Origin: Entoloma clypeatum
Lineage: Eukaryota > Basidiomycota > Agaricomycetes > Agaricales > Entolomataceae
DNA: 64,000 nt
Assembly (NCBI GenBank): GCA_963565915.1
Contig: OY751493.1
Location: 1,550,001 to 1,614,000, forward strand
Direction of reading: 5' to 3'
Below the pieces are notes generated by a model. That model searched no databases and was not told the DNA's origin. It saw nothing but the letters and a program-made list of their open reading frames with translations. Each line of letters opens with the position of its first letter. Within the stretch, counting starts at the first letter, position 1. Both the position numbers and the translations under genes were made by a program. This document shows, piece after piece, positions 33,707 to 46,571 of the stretch.

Positions 33707-35499
33707 ATGTCTGCCTCCATTCCGTCCTCCACAGCACTCGCTTACTCCTTCCCTGTCTTCTCACCCTCCACCGCACACTCATCCAGCTGGTTTGTCACCG
33801 CCGCCGCCATCGTCCTCGCCCTCCTCGTCCTCGAACAATCCGTCTATCGTTACAAGAAGCGTCATCTCCCGGGTGCCACATGGACCATTCCCCTCATCGG
33901 CAAATTCGCCGACTCCATGTCTCCTTCCATGGAGGGCTACAAGAAACAATGGGATTCTGGTGCCCTCAGCGCGATTAGCGTCTTCAACATGTGAGCTGCC
34001 ACGCAGGCCTCATGTCAACATATCGGCTCATCATCTTCTCTCGCAGCTTCATCGTCATGGCATCCTCTAACGAATTCTCCCGTAAGATTCTTAACTCTCC
34101 CAGTTACGCCGAACCCTGTCTTGTTCACTCCGCAAAACAAATTCTCATGCCGGACAATTGGTCTGTTGGGACGTTTGTCCGAATCCGACTAGTCTTCTGA
34201 TGTCTAGACAGGGTTTTTTTGACTGGGAAAGAGCATTTGCATTACCGCCGCGGCCTCAATGGTCTGTTCACTCGCCGAGCCTTGAGGTCGGGAACAACAC
34301 AATTCTAGACTCATTCGAGTTGATAATTTATCTACTCATCCAGCATATACATCGGCATTCAAGAGTCCATTTCCCGCAAACATTTCGCCGCGTGGCTTGC
34401 GTCCCCTGCTGCCAAGAAAGGAGAGGCCCAACCGATCATGATGACTGCCCGTTACATGAACATGGATACGTCATTGCGCGTCTTCTGTGGTAATCACCTA
34501 TCGGAGGCAGCTGCCCTCGAAATCAATGAAAAGTATTGGGCCATCACCCAGTCACTTGAACTCGTCAATTTCCCCTTTGCTTTTCCCGGTACCAAGGTCT
34601 ACAAGGCTATCCAAGCACGCAAACGAGCTTCCTACTGGCTCGAGCTCGCCGCCAACCGGAGCAAGAAGGCCATGGCTGCTGGTGCTGAGCCCGAATGCAT
34701 GCTGGACGAGTGGGTCCAAATTCTCAGCGACCCCAATTACAAAGGCAAGCGCGACTTCAGTGACCGCGAGATGGCCATGGTCCTGTTCTCCTTCTTGTTT
34801 GCTTCTCAGGATGCCATGAGCAGCGGCTTGATCTACGCCTTCCAACACTTGTCCGACTCCCCCGAGATCCTCGCTAAGATTCGAGCCGAGCAGGACATTG
34901 TCCGTCAGGGCAACTACGAGAAGCCTCTCACCCTCGAAATGATAGATCGGATGTCGTACCTTAATGCCTTTGTAAAGGAAAGCATGCGCATGAAGCCTCC
35001 TGTGACCATGGTATACTGAAATTTACTCTTATCTTCCAATTCCGTTCACGTCTCCCCAGGTCCCCTACAAGGCCACCAAGGCATTTCCCATATCCGAGAA
35101 CTATACCGTCCCTGCTAACAGCATGGTCATACCTTCATTCTACAACTCTCTCCACGATCCCAGCATTTATCCCGAACCTGACCAGCTCGACCCTGAACGC
35201 TGGCTCAACCCTGAAGCCTCCGCGAATCAAAATCCCAAGAACTACATCCTCTTTGGAAGCGGTCCTCATCGGTGCATCGGTATAGAATATGCCATGATGA
35301 ATATCGCTCTCGTCATTGCAACGGCTTCCGTCATGATGAACTTTGAACACGAAATCACCCCTCTCAGCAGCGAAGTCGAGTGAGTGGCGCTATGTTTTAT
35401 TGTTTTCTCAAAGATATTGATCTGTCCAGGATCATTGCCACACTCTTCCCGAAGGATGGATGTCGTCTCAAGTTCTCGCCAAGAAACAAGCATCCTTGA
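33707..35499 (+). CDS. ERG5: Sterol C-22 desaturase, cytochrome P450 CYP61 (ERG5), copy 1
   Basis: Endoplasmic-reticulum P450 that introduces the C22-23 double bond late in ergosterol synthesis. The start is MSASIPSSTALAYSF (33707), followed by a membrane anchor (WFVTAAAIVLALLVLEQSVY) and the proline hinge LPGATWTIPLIG. Family-specific pieces are GYKKQWDSGALSAISVFN, IVMASSNEFSRKILNSP, DNW/VFLTGKEH across an intron and MTARYMNMDTSLRVFCG. The I-helix reads FASQDAMSSG, ExxR is ESMR, and the haem loop is FGSGPHRCIG with Cys as fifth ligand. The last exon follows an intron near 35381-35430 and ends SPRNKHP. It converges on the next P450 gene (110 bases). CYP61 is separated from CYP51 by these blocks. 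Confidence 0.92.
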
Positions 35500-35609
35500 A
35501 AATCCTGCTGCCTTCTATGGCATATCAAATAATACCTAGTTGTATATACCAGTCCTTGGCCCTATCTAGATAATAATATACCTCGAAAGTCGGAAAATCG
35601 TTCATGGTC

Positions 35610-37692
35610 CTAAAGCTTTCGTACGAGAAGCGGAAGTGAGCTGTGTCCTTGTCCTTTGATACGAGGGCGGATTACGAAACTTTGATATGCTTCGATGTCA
35701 TAGGGGCAGGAAAATGAAAATTGACAGAGAAGAGTGATGATAAGAACCTGCGTGGTGTGGCGAGAGTGATCAGGCGCAAGTAACGAAGCAGGTGGCGCAG
35801 CGCAACGCACTTTAATCTCTGTCACTGCAAAAGCTTTTCCGATACAAGAACGAGGGCTATGAACGACGTGGGTACGTTAGGCAGCGGTGAATTGAAGCAA
35901 TATATGGCGCACCCCTCACTAAACGTCAGGAGCTCACGGTCGCAACGAATACCTGCTCCTTTTCTCTCAACCCAACGTCTGGGTCGAAAAATATGAGCAT
36001 CGGAACCCCAGATTTCCGGGTTCGTATGTACAACGTTGAGAGGGATCGCGAGAAGTGTTCCTTTAGGAACTACAATGTGCTTATTTGAGGTGCCGGGAAG
36101 AGGTTCGGAGAGGGGGATAGACATGGTTTCAATGGCCTGAAAAATAGCACATTATTTAGAACACGGAATACCATGTAAAAGAATTTGCTTACCTCGTGGT
36201 GATTCTCCAAGATTGCTGGATGCAACCGCAATGTCTCTTTCAACACAGCGTCAAGCAGAGGGTACTTGGAGTTCAGGTCATTGCATGAAGATTCCCTCGC
36301 TGTTGAGACTTCTTCCCGGAGTTCACGCTGCATCTCAGGTCTCTGAGAAAGCTCGAACAAAACCCACTTGGTCGAAGTCAGAGAATTTGAAAGAACAAAA
36401 ATGGGAAAAATCATCTTACCGCTACAATGGCAGACACTGTCTCATAACCAGCGGATATAGTGCTTCTCATTTGGGAGACAATCTCTTCTTCGTCGATAAC
36501 CTGCCCTGCCGCCCTCTCGGCCTTCACTGTTGATAAAGTGATATCAATAGATGAGATGGTTCAGAACGAGGACTCAACCCACACATTGATGCCATCAACG
36601 TCTTATCCTCCAAGTCGCAAGCCACTTTCGCATCCCTCCACATTTTCAGAGCGATCTCCCCGAGTTCTTGCTTTGTCCGTCTGATCATTTCGCCTTTCCT
36701 TCCGATTCGAAGTACAGGCGGGAATATCCAAAAAAGTGCCCGCATGTAAAACGAGGACAAGCTGTTTTCGCTGTTGGTCAGGCCATCGAGGGCTTCCGCG
36801 AGAGGGTGAGGATTTCCGGAGAGACAATCAAAATCATAAGAAAACGCAGCACGACCGACGGTATCCAATCTACACGTTCGATCAGCTCCCCATGTAACGT
36901 CGAAGGGTAGAGAAGATATTTACGCATAACGCGCTGCCCAATTCGTGATTTCAATTTCGAGTTCATCGACATGGCACCTGTCGAACATCTTCATCCATTG
37001 TGAAGCGAGCTTGGTCGATGTTTCGTGGAAGATGGGCGTCAAATTACGAACAGAATGCAGGCTGCGGGAGAAAGGGCATCAGGCGGACGTAAAGTACATG
37101 AGATTCAGTGGACCTTAGAGCTGGAGCGAGAATACGTCGCTGTTTTTCATGGGCTGCCTTTCCTGGGTTTTGGGCGTCAATTATTCCGTCGCACACTGCT
37201 TCGGGGAGATGTGGGTACCTTCAACCCAGAGAATGCCCTTACCAACGGTAGCCACAAACCAGGCACGAACGCCGCGAGGCTTGGGAAAGCTGTAAATCCC
37301 ACCACCGACGATGAATGAAATTGCGCGAGGGTCTGTAATTGAGAGAACCTGATGCTGGTGGTTCAGGGTCTGTCAGCCTCTCCACTAAGGCCTGTGCTCA
37401 AGAAACCACCTACGCCAAACGCCCCGCGAAACTTGACGACCTTACCGAACTGATTATGCCAAGTGGCATATAAGGATCCGGGTGTACTGTTGTACAGTCG
37501 CCATTCCTCGCCCCATATAAATGACGATGGTGGTGGTCCAGGTATGTGTCGCAAGATGAGGCGTGCGTTGATAGATTGACACGCAAACCTGAGCAGGGCG
37601 ATTAGGAAGAATGCAAAGGCGAAAATGAAGGTATTTGTGAGCGGTGCATCGGCAAGCAGAGTGTGGAGCATTGTTGTCAGATTAGAAGACAA
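35610..37692 (-). CDS. Cytochrome P450 monooxygenase (basidiomycete expansion type), copy 1
   Basis: A microsomal P450 of about 520 residues starting MSSNLTTMLHTLLADAP with a transmembrane anchor (TNTFIFAFAFFLIALLRFA) and the hinge HIPGPPPSSFIWG. Further marks: TVGRAAFSYDFDCLSG, I-helix SAGYETVSA (acid-Thr pair E-T), ExxR as ETLR in LLDAVLKETLRLHPAI, PERF-like FRPRRWVE, and the haem loop FSEG/PRSCIGKAFA across an intron, then EIK and a C-terminal SFVIRPRIKGQGHSSLPL. Many small introns. This style is common among large Agaricomycete P450 families of unknown substrate. Its position next to ERG5 does not by itself imply a sterol role. Confidence 0.85.
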
Positions 37693-37963
37693 AGCGGCTG
37701 AAAGCTCTCAGTGTCAGCATTGCGCTTTTTAAACCCAGGAGTCAGCCTCAATCACAATGTTTGGTCGAAAAATAGTCTTCCTCCCGAGACTGAATCATAG
37801 TAGCATGCCCGCAAAAAAGCCGCTGTTCAGATCTGGAGAGAGGGTCTCGTTAGATTGAATGTGCAGCTTTGGGACATCATAATTCCCCAGGAGGAAGCTC
37901 GGGAAGGGATCTTAGTTGCTGATATTTTTCACTGTGAGGGGAAGTTTATATCCGTGACAAGTG
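37693..37963. other. Upstream region of P450 gene, cut by the gap (copy 1)
   Basis: Non-coding as far as visible. The same bases appear at 45536-45806, where the sequence continues past the point at which the gap interrupts this copy. Confidence 0.6.
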
Positions 37964-38163
37964 NNNNNNNNNNNNNNNNNNNNNNNNNNNNNNNNNNNNN
38001 NNNNNNNNNNNNNNNNNNNNNNNNNNNNNNNNNNNNNNNNNNNNNNNNNNNNNNNNNNNNNNNNNNNNNNNNNNNNNNNNNNNNNNNNNNNNNNNNNNNN
38101 NNNNNNNNNNNNNNNNNNNNNNNNNNNNNNNNNNNNNNNNNNNNNNNNNNNNNNNNNNNNNNN
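37964..38163. other. Assembly gap, exactly 200 N
   Basis: A run of 200 N, a round number typical of a scaffolding placeholder, not a measured gap. It lies between the two copies of the 7.6-kb segment. Confidence 0.99.
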
Positions 38164-38486
38164 GTTCCGAAGCATGTTTTTTCTCTCGTTTCAGGCGTGC
38201 TTCCTCGACCTGCTGTTGCTTGATTTTGGTCTTCAACTCGTCGATGCCAAGACCAGCCCTAGTGAGGATGGAATCCCAAATTTTGGCGGTCAGAAAAATG
38301 ACACGTACGAAAGTTGAGATAACAATGAACTTCTCACTCCTTTGCTCGTCGGTTCAACTTGTCAGCATATTTTGAATCGAGATTGGATGTCGTTGCAATG
38401 CTCCGGGGCTTCCTTTGACCAGTTGTCGCAACCGAGGCATGATGGAAGAAAGGTCTGAGGCAAGGCCGTAGGATTTGGCGATGCAT
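38164..38486 (-). pseudogene. ATP11: ATP11 5' fragment at contig end (copy 2)
   Basis: Contains only the first exon (presequence) and part of the second exon of ATP11; the rest is missing into the N run. It is a truncated duplicate produced by the contig edge, not a separate gene. Confidence 0.9.
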
Positions 38487-38675
38487 ATTGGACGGGAGAA
38501 AAGACATGCGACGGTCACATGCCTTCGGATACGCGCCGTAAAATTCTCTAACGTGACATGTATGTATTTTGTATTGTTCAAATGATCCAACACAGTGCTC
38601 AGTGTAAAGAAATACCCAAGTGCACATCCCATACATGATAGAACAGCATAAGTGGCCGATGGAGACTGTCTATAT

Positions 38676-40201
38676 CTAGATCAGGTCACTGCAAGAATAC
38701 TGTGAACATCAGACATGAGTGCAAAAGACAAGCATACGCACGCGACATTGAGAGGCATCTCGTCGATCTGGGTATTGTAGAATTCTAGTGACGAAAAGAC
38801 GTCGGTCAGCTCCAGTGAATGAAGAAACCGGGTTGACTAACGCTCAATATCCCTAAGCATAGCGACGTCATTGGTGGTGACAAAATTGATGGCAACACCC
38901 TTCCGACCAAAACGACCACCACGGCCAATGCGGTGGATGTAATTTTCCCTGTTGGTAGGAAGATCATAATTGATCACGAGGGAAACTTGCTGAACATCGA
39001 TGCCACGGGCAAGTAGATCGGTGGTGATGAGCACACGGGTAGTTCCAGTCCGGAATTCCTTCATAAGAAGCTCGCGCTGCTTCTGATCCATGTCACCGTG
39101 CTGTAGAAATGACCAGAATTACAATGAGGCATATTGGAGGAGGAAATATGACCAACCATGGCAGAGACCGTGATTCTCTTGCATGCATTTGATCAGTCAA
39201 ATAATCAACCTTCCTCCTAGTATTACAGAAAATGACGGCCTGAGTGATCGTGATGGTTTCGTAAAGATCGCAGAGGGTGTCCAGTTTCCATTCCTCCTTT
39301 TCTACGGCGATATAAAACTGCTTGATACCCTCGAGCGTCAGCTCGTCCCTCTTGACAAGGATGCGCACAGGGTCCCGCATAAATTTTTTGCTGACTTCCA
39401 AAACCTCGGCGGGCATGGTTGCAGAAAAGAGTGTAACTTGAGTGTCTCCTGGAAGAAGTTGGAAGACTTCGTAGATCTGGTCCTTGAATCCTTGAGACAA
39501 CATCTCATCGGCCTCATCCAAGCACAAGATCTTGATATGATCCGTCTTCAAAGCGCTGCGCCTGATCATGTCAAAAATACGTCCAGGTGTACCGACAACA
39601 ACCTGGACACCTTCTCGGAGTTTGGTCATATCTTCGCGGACGTTTGTGCCGCCGACGCAAGCGAGACTCTGGACGTTCATGTAATCCCCCAGAGCAACCA
39701 CGACTTTATGGATTTGCAGAGCGAGCTCTCGTGTTGGTGCAAGAATGAGGGCCTGGGTGTCCTTTATTTCAAGGTCCAATCGCTGGAGAATGGAAACAGA
39801 AAAGGTGGCGGTTTTGCCAGTGCCAGACTGAGCCTGAGCAATAACATCGTGTGCTTTTACAACGGGCACAATCGCTCGTTGTTGGATAGCAGAGGGCCGT
39901 TCGAAACTGCGGTTTGAGAAGCGTTAGTTTGTGTCGAGAAAAAAAAGGGAGAAAGGGGCTTGCCCGTATGCGTAGATACCACGCAGAAGTTCGGGCTTCA
40001 AGTCCATGGCATCGAAGCTATAGCTCACCAGGTGAAAATATACGCAGGTTTGAAAGGATGATGTATTTACCTGTCAACGACTTGATCCCAGTTGGACTCG
40101 ATCTCGTCTACGGGGGCATCTTGGAGTGTGGATTCTTCTCTGTGGGTCGCAAGGCGACTGTCAGACTTGTTCACTTGTTGAAGAAAGACCTACCCTTTCA
40201 T
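38676..40201 (-). CDS. TIF1: eIF4A, copy 2, with one-base frameshift
   Basis: Same gene as at 30832-32358. One A is missing from the GAATTC site (39171-39176). The residues HAREF become HARES and the frame breaks just before the SAM/HGDMDQ exon junction, so helicase domain 2 would be lost. All other bases appear unchanged, which fits a base-calling error in a redundant contig end, not decay of a paralogue. Confidence 0.85.
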
Positions 40202-40364
40202 GCAATTTTGATTGTTTGAAGGGGAGATGTACTGCCTTCTAATGTGTGTATAGTGGAGTTGTGGGGGGTGTGAAAAATGGCCGACGATTGTCTGCGATAA
40301 AGGGGAGATATTAAGGCGGAGCTTGAAACGACATGTCATGATCGATTGATCAGTCCAGATCACC

Positions 40365-40622
40365 ATGAGTACTCCCGAGTCGTCGCAAAGCCGTCGCCGC
40401 TATCCGACGGTGTTCGAATCGCCGTCCCGACGCCTGATCTTTTTGGAGAAGGTACTAAACATTTCATCCACGCTGCTGGGCCGCTACAAGCGGATTCATA
40501 TATTTATTTATTGCCGGCTTGCCCTAGGGGAAGCCTTTTTCTTTGTCCAATTTTCGCAGTGGTTATCCGGATCCGCTGTCTCCTCAAAGGGTACGACTCG
40601 TCGTTTGGAACTTTGGGTATAA
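40365..40622 (+). CDS. Short hypothetical protein, tentative, copy 2
   Basis: Exact duplicate of the frame at 32522-32779; same doubts apply. Confidence 0.25.
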   Translation: MSTPESSQSRRRYPTVFESPSRRLIFLEKVLNISSTLLGRYKRIHIFIYCRLALGEAFFFVQFSQWLSGSAVSSKGTTRRLELWV

Positions 40623-40900
40623 CGGACTACGATTGGCGAATGTGTGCGTTGTGGATCTGTCTTGAGATATATGGCCGCCATCGGATAATCTTCCACACGG
40701 CGATTTCCAATGGATACTTACGTAACTTATCTTTGCAAGTACGTAAGCTAAACGTGGGCCTGGGGTTTGATTAAGTAGGACTGCTCCTACATATTACATG
40801 ACGGTGCCGTATGCCATATTGGTACCGTACATAGCTATAGAGTTCCAGGATTATGCGGAGAGTCTGTGCTGCTTTCCATGTACAGTATCGTCGAAACCGT

Positions 40901-41330
40901 TCACTCGTCCATCTTTTTCTGCAATTTCTCCTTGATTTCGCGGGCGGCCGAAGCTGCCTAGGGGAACGTCAATTCACAATTTAGGTGCGAAGAGTTTATG
41001 AACCTCGTTTGCTTTTTCCTGAGCCGCGCCAGTTGCCTTTTGTTTAGTTGTGTCACCTTTTGGAAGATAATTGCGAGTTCTTTAATGATAATTTCCCTAG
41101 TTACCGAGGGTCTCCTTTGTGGCCTTTTCCCCGGTTTCGATGGCTGAAGCTAGCCCTTTCCCGACTTTCTTGTTTACCTCGGATATTAGAGTGAGCCGAG
41201 CGAGATCAGGGTAAAAAGGCTGGAGAAGACCTACAACATCCGCGACTTCGGAGATCTTGTCTTTGACGGTTTTAGCGGCAAGTGGGCTGGAATGGAAAGG
41301 ACGGATGGCGAAAAACGGGCGGTTGAACAT
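40901..41330 (-). CDS. Small mitochondrial LEA-like protein, copy 2
   Basis: Exact duplicate of 33058-33487: presequence MFNRPFFAIRPFHSS and Lys/Glu/Ala-rich helical body. Probably the same locus represented twice. Confidence 0.68.
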
Positions 41331-41549
41331 GGTGGGTGGATTGAGGAAGGAAATGCTGGCAGAATGAAAGCTACTTATTAAAAAGGTAGAGAATGACGTA
41401 ACACGACGTCATTCAATGTGATGATCAGACTGGACATCAACGCTGATGGCCGTGCTGATGCTTTGAATATGATTGGCGAGGAAAAATCAGTTCATAACTT
41501 AATACTTAGGCGGCATATATTTTGGGGGGTACGAGTCCAAGAGCCCTCC

Positions 41550-43342
41550 ATGTCTGCCTCCATTCCGTCCTCCACAGCACTCGCTTACTCCTTCCCTGTC
41601 TTCTCACCCTCCACCGCACACTCATCCAGCTGGTTTGTCACCGCCGCCGCCATCGTCCTCGCCCTCCTCGTCCTCGAACAATCCGTCTATCGTTACAAGA
41701 AGCGTCATCTCCCGGGTGCCACATGGACCATTCCCCTCATCGGCAAATTCGCCGACTCCATGTCTCCTTCCATGGAGGGCTACAAGAAACAATGGGATTC
41801 TGGTGCCCTCAGCGCGATTAGCGTCTTCAACATGTGAGCTGCCACGCAGGCCTCATGTCAACATATCGGCTCATCATCTTCTCTCGCAGCTTCATCGTCA
41901 TGGCATCCTCTAACGAATTCTCCCGTAAGATTCTTAACTCTCCCAGTTACGCCGAACCCTGTCTTGTTCACTCCGCAAAACAAATTCTCATGCCGGACAA
42001 TTGGTCTGTTGGGACGTTTGTCCGAATCCGACTAGTCTTCTGATGTCTAGACAGGGTTTTTTTGACTGGGAAAGAGCATTTGCATTACCGCCGCGGCCTC
42101 AATGGTCTGTTCACTCGCCGAGCCTTGAGGTCGGGAACAACACAATTCTAGACTCATTCGAGTTGATAATTTATCTACTCATCCAGCATATACATCGGCA
42201 TTCAAGAGTCCATTTCCCGCAAACATTTCGCCGCGTGGCTTGCGTCCCCTGCTGCCAAGAAAGGAGAGGCCCAACCGATCATGATGACTGCCCGTTACAT
42301 GAACATGGATACGTCATTGCGCGTCTTCTGTGGTAATCACCTATCGGAGGCAGCTGCCCTCGAAATCAATGAAAAGTATTGGGCCATCACCCAGTCACTT
42401 GAACTCGTCAATTTCCCCTTTGCTTTTCCCGGTACCAAGGTCTACAAGGCTATCCAAGCACGCAAACGAGCTTCCTACTGGCTCGAGCTCGCCGCCAACC
42501 GGAGCAAGAAGGCCATGGCTGCTGGTGCTGAGCCCGAATGCATGCTGGACGAGTGGGTCCAAATTCTCAGCGACCCCAATTACAAAGGCAAGCGCGACTT
42601 CAGTGACCGCGAGATGGCCATGGTCCTGTTCTCCTTCTTGTTTGCTTCTCAGGATGCCATGAGCAGCGGCTTGATCTACGCCTTCCAACACTTGTCCGAC
42701 TCCCCCGAGATCCTCGCTAAGATTCGAGCCGAGCAGGACATTGTCCGTCAGGGCAACTACGAGAAGCCTCTCACCCTCGAAATGATAGATCGGATGTCGT
42801 ACCTTAATGCCTTTGTAAAGGAAAGCATGCGCATGAAGCCTCCTGTGACCATGGTATACTGAAATTTACTCTTATCTTCCAATTCCGTTCACGTCTCCCC
42901 AGGTCCCCTACAAGGCCACCAAGGCATTTCCCATATCCGAGAACTATACCGTCCCTGCTAACAGCATGGTCATACCTTCATTCTACAACTCTCTCCACGA
43001 TCCCAGCATTTATCCCGAACCTGACCAGCTCGACCCTGAACGCTGGCTCAACCCTGAAGCCTCCGCGAATCAAAATCCCAAGAACTACATCCTCTTTGGA
43101 AGCGGTCCTCATCGGTGCATCGGTATAGAATATGCCATGATGAATATCGCTCTCGTCATTGCAACGGCTTCCGTCATGATGAACTTTGAACACGAAATCA
43201 CCCCTCTCAGCAGCGAAGTCGAGTGAGTGGCGCTATGTTTTATTGTTTTCTCAAAGATATTGATCTGTCCAGGATCATTGCCACACTCTTCCCGAAGGAT
43301 GGATGTCGTCTCAAGTTCTCGCCAAGAAACAAGCATCCTTGA
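41550..43342 (+). CDS. ERG5: Sterol C-22 desaturase CYP61 (ERG5), copy 2
   Basis: Exact duplicate of 33707-35499 with the same introns, ESMR and FGSGPHRCIG motifs. It should not be counted as a second ERG5 until the duplication is verified. Confidence 0.88.
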
Positions 43343-43452
43343 AAATCCTGCTGCCTTCTATGGCATATCAAATAATACCTAGTTGTATATACCAGTCCTT
43401 GGCCCTATCTAGATAATAATATACCTCGAAAGTCGGAAAATCGTTCATGGTC

Positions 43453-45535
43453 CTAAAGCTTTCGTACGAGAAGCGGAAGTGAGCTGTGTCCTTGTCCTTT
43501 GATACGAGGGCGGATTACGAAACTTTGATATGCTTCGATGTCATAGGGGCAGGAAAATGAAAATTGACAGAGAAGAGTGATGATAAGAACCTGCGTGGTG
43601 TGGCGAGAGTGATCAGGCGCAAGTAACGAAGCAGGTGGCGCAGCGCAACGCACTTTAATCTCTGTCACTGCAAAAGCTTTTCCGATACAAGAACGAGGGC
43701 TATGAACGACGTGGGTACGTTAGGCAGCGGTGAATTGAAGCAATATATGGCGCACCCCTCACTAAACGTCAGGAGCTCACGGTCGCAACGAATACCTGCT
43801 CCTTTTCTCTCAACCCAACGTCTGGGTCGAAAAATATGAGCATCGGAACCCCAGATTTCCGGGTTCGTATGTACAACGTTGAGAGGGATCGCGAGAAGTG
43901 TTCCTTTAGGAACTACAATGTGCTTATTTGAGGTGCCGGGAAGAGGTTCGGAGAGGGGGATAGACATGGTTTCAATGGCCTGAAAAATAGCACATTATTT
44001 AGAACACGGAATACCATGTAAAAGAATTTGCTTACCTCGTGGTGATTCTCCAAGATTGCTGGATGCAACCGCAATGTCTCTTTCAACACAGCGTCAAGCA
44101 GAGGGTACTTGGAGTTCAGGTCATTGCATGAAGATTCCCTCGCTGTTGAGACTTCTTCCCGGAGTTCACGCTGCATCTCAGGTCTCTGAGAAAGCTCGAA
44201 CAAAACCCACTTGGTCGAAGTCAGAGAATTTGAAAGAACAAAAATGGGAAAAATCATCTTACCGCTACAATGGCAGACACTGTCTCATAACCAGCGGATA
44301 TAGTGCTTCTCATTTGGGAGACAATCTCTTCTTCGTCGATAACCTGCCCTGCCGCCCTCTCGGCCTTCACTGTTGATAAAGTGATATCAATAGATGAGAT
44401 GGTTCAGAACGAGGACTCAACCCACACATTGATGCCATCAACGTCTTATCCTCCAAGTCGCAAGCCACTTTCGCATCCCTCCACATTTTCAGAGCGATCT
44501 CCCCGAGTTCTTGCTTTGTCCGTCTGATCATTTCGCCTTTCCTTCCGATTCGAAGTACAGGCGGGAATATCCAAAAAAGTGCCCGCATGTAAAACGAGGA
44601 CAAGCTGTTTTCGCTGTTGGTCAGGCCATCGAGGGCTTCCGCGAGAGGGTGAGGATTTCCGGAGAGACAATCAAAATCATAAGAAAACGCAGCACGACCG
44701 ACGGTATCCAATCTACACGTTCGATCAGCTCCCCATGTAACGTCGAAGGGTAGAGAAGATATTTACGCATAACGCGCTGCCCAATTCGTGATTTCAATTT
44801 CGAGTTCATCGACATGGCACCTGTCGAACATCTTCATCCATTGTGAAGCGAGCTTGGTCGATGTTTCGTGGAAGATGGGCGTCAAATTACGAACAGAATG
44901 CAGGCTGCGGGAGAAAGGGCATCAGGCGGACGTAAAGTACATGAGATTCAGTGGACCTTAGAGCTGGAGCGAGAATACGTCGCTGTTTTTCATGGGCTGC
45001 CTTTCCTGGGTTTTGGGCGTCAATTATTCCGTCGCACACTGCTTCGGGGAGATGTGGGTACCTTCAACCCAGAGAATGCCCTTACCAACGGTAGCCACAA
45101 ACCAGGCACGAACGCCGCGAGGCTTGGGAAAGCTGTAAATCCCACCACCGACGATGAATGAAATTGCGCGAGGGTCTGTAATTGAGAGAACCTGATGCTG
45201 GTGGTTCAGGGTCTGTCAGCCTCTCCACTAAGGCCTGTGCTCAAGAAACCACCTACGCCAAACGCCCCGCGAAACTTGACGACCTTACCGAACTGATTAT
45301 GCCAAGTGGCATATAAGGATCCGGGTGTACTGTTGTACAGTCGCCATTCCTCGCCCCATATAAATGACGATGGTGGTGGTCCAGGTATGTGTCGCAAGAT
45401 GAGGCGTGCGTTGATAGATTGACACGCAAACCTGAGCAGGGCGATTAGGAAGAATGCAAAGGCGAAAATGAAGGTATTTGTGAGCGGTGCATCGGCAAGC
45501 AGAGTGTGGAGCATTGTTGTCAGATTAGAAGACAA
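43453..45535 (-). CDS. Cytochrome P450 monooxygenase, copy 2
   Basis: Exact duplicate of 35610-37692. Because this contig continues to the right, it supplies the real upstream sequence of the gene (45536 onward), which copy 1 loses at the gap. Confidence 0.83.
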
Positions 45536-46475
45536 AGCGGCTGAAAGCTCTCAGTGTCAGCATTGCGCTTTTTAAACCCAGGAGTCAGCCTCAATCACAA
45601 TGTTTGGTCGAAAAATAGTCTTCCTCCCGAGACTGAATCATAGTAGCATGCCCGCAAAAAAGCCGCTGTTCAGATCTGGAGAGAGGGTCTCGTTAGATTG
45701 AATGTGCAGCTTTGGGACATCATAATTCCCCAGGAGGAAGCTCGGGAAGGGATCTTAGTTGCTGATATTTTTCACTGTGAGGGGAAGTTTATATCCGTGA
45801 CAAGTGAAGCCCCCATCTGCTAGTTCACATGAGATAGAAGCGAAGTTATTTAGGATGTCCTACCCTGTTACCCAACACCGCCCCACGGAAAAAGCGTATT
45901 TCAAGATAGACGACTCGTATCAGATTGCCGATGTCTGGTTAACTGAAGCATGGAAGATCTGCTGAGTCCAACTTAGTAGATAAACCAGGAACAGCGTCGT
46001 CATCGATGTACTGGTCCGAAATTGTAGGATTCTACCCTAGCTTGACGGGTCAATACGAGCGACAGTCTGACGCCGTACCTTGGTTCTTGCATCCTCAGAT
46101 TGATGTTTAGCGAAGTTCAAATGTCCACTCTCACTAATAGCCGACGGGGGTGGTGCGATGCGCTATTCAATTTGAGTCGTTAGCTGACAATTGCCTGTCG
46201 TAGGGGTATCTTGACATAATTTTGCTGAACAAAGCCTTCGTGCTCGAGGTAATCTGATGGGTGTAAGTCAGAAACCTTCGATTCCATTAGCCGTCTCGAG
46301 GAAGTGCCAGTTTGAAGTTTGAAAGTGTCGGGAATGTTAATTCCGTACAGGAAGGCCGTCACAGGAACTGCTTAGTGCTAGATGGTTCGAGATATGATTT
46401 ATGCCTGTTATGACCGGAATTTTTGACCGGGGTCGATGTTACAGTGTCTTGCATACTGTATTGTTTTGCGACCTA

Positions 46476-46571
46476 TTTTTCAAAACACCTGTTTGGTCAT
46501 ATTAGTTCGTTAAGGCGAACGCAAAGCGAATGACAGCGGCAGAGCAAACAACCAAACAGCTGTTTGAAAAA
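46476..46571. repeat. Inverted repeat with short spacer
   Basis: The left arm TTTTTCAAAACACCTGTTTGGT (46476-46497, 22 bases in sequence read here as TTTTTCAAAA + CACCTGTTTGGT) pairs imperfectly with ACCAAACAGCTGTTTGAAAA (46551-46570). The spacer itself holds a small TTCG/CGAA hairpin. Confidence 0.65.

Larger units (their letters stand above)
30320..37963 (+). repeat. Duplicated 7.6-kb segment, copy 1
   Basis: These 7,644 bases recur at 38164-45806 in the same orientation. By eye and by the translated frames the copies are identical except for one base: copy 1 has GTGAATTCTC near 31327-31335, copy 2 lacks one A. Copy 1 ends exactly at a run of N. It carries the ATP11 5' end, eIF4A, a short ORF, the LEA-like gene, ERG5 and a P450 gene. 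Confidence 0.97.
38164..45806 (+). repeat. Duplicated 7.6-kb segment, copy 2
   Basis: Begins immediately after the N run with the sequence found at 30320 and ends where unique sequence resumes (45807). The offset to copy 1 is 7,844 bases before position 39172 and 7,843 after it, from the single missing base. The geometry fits two contigs whose ends overlap and were not merged. Confidence 0.97.

Noticed and set aside
38676..40201. A second, frameshifted eIF4A paralogue undergoing pseudogenisation
   Set aside because: Introns and flanks are identical to copy 1 apart from one base at a contig end; error in a redundant contig is more likely.
29443..45535. Sterol or secondary-metabolite gene cluster around ERG5 and P450
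   Set aside because: Neighbours are housekeeping genes (ATP11, eIF4A); no backbone synthase, transporter or regulator is present, and the doubling is probably artificial.
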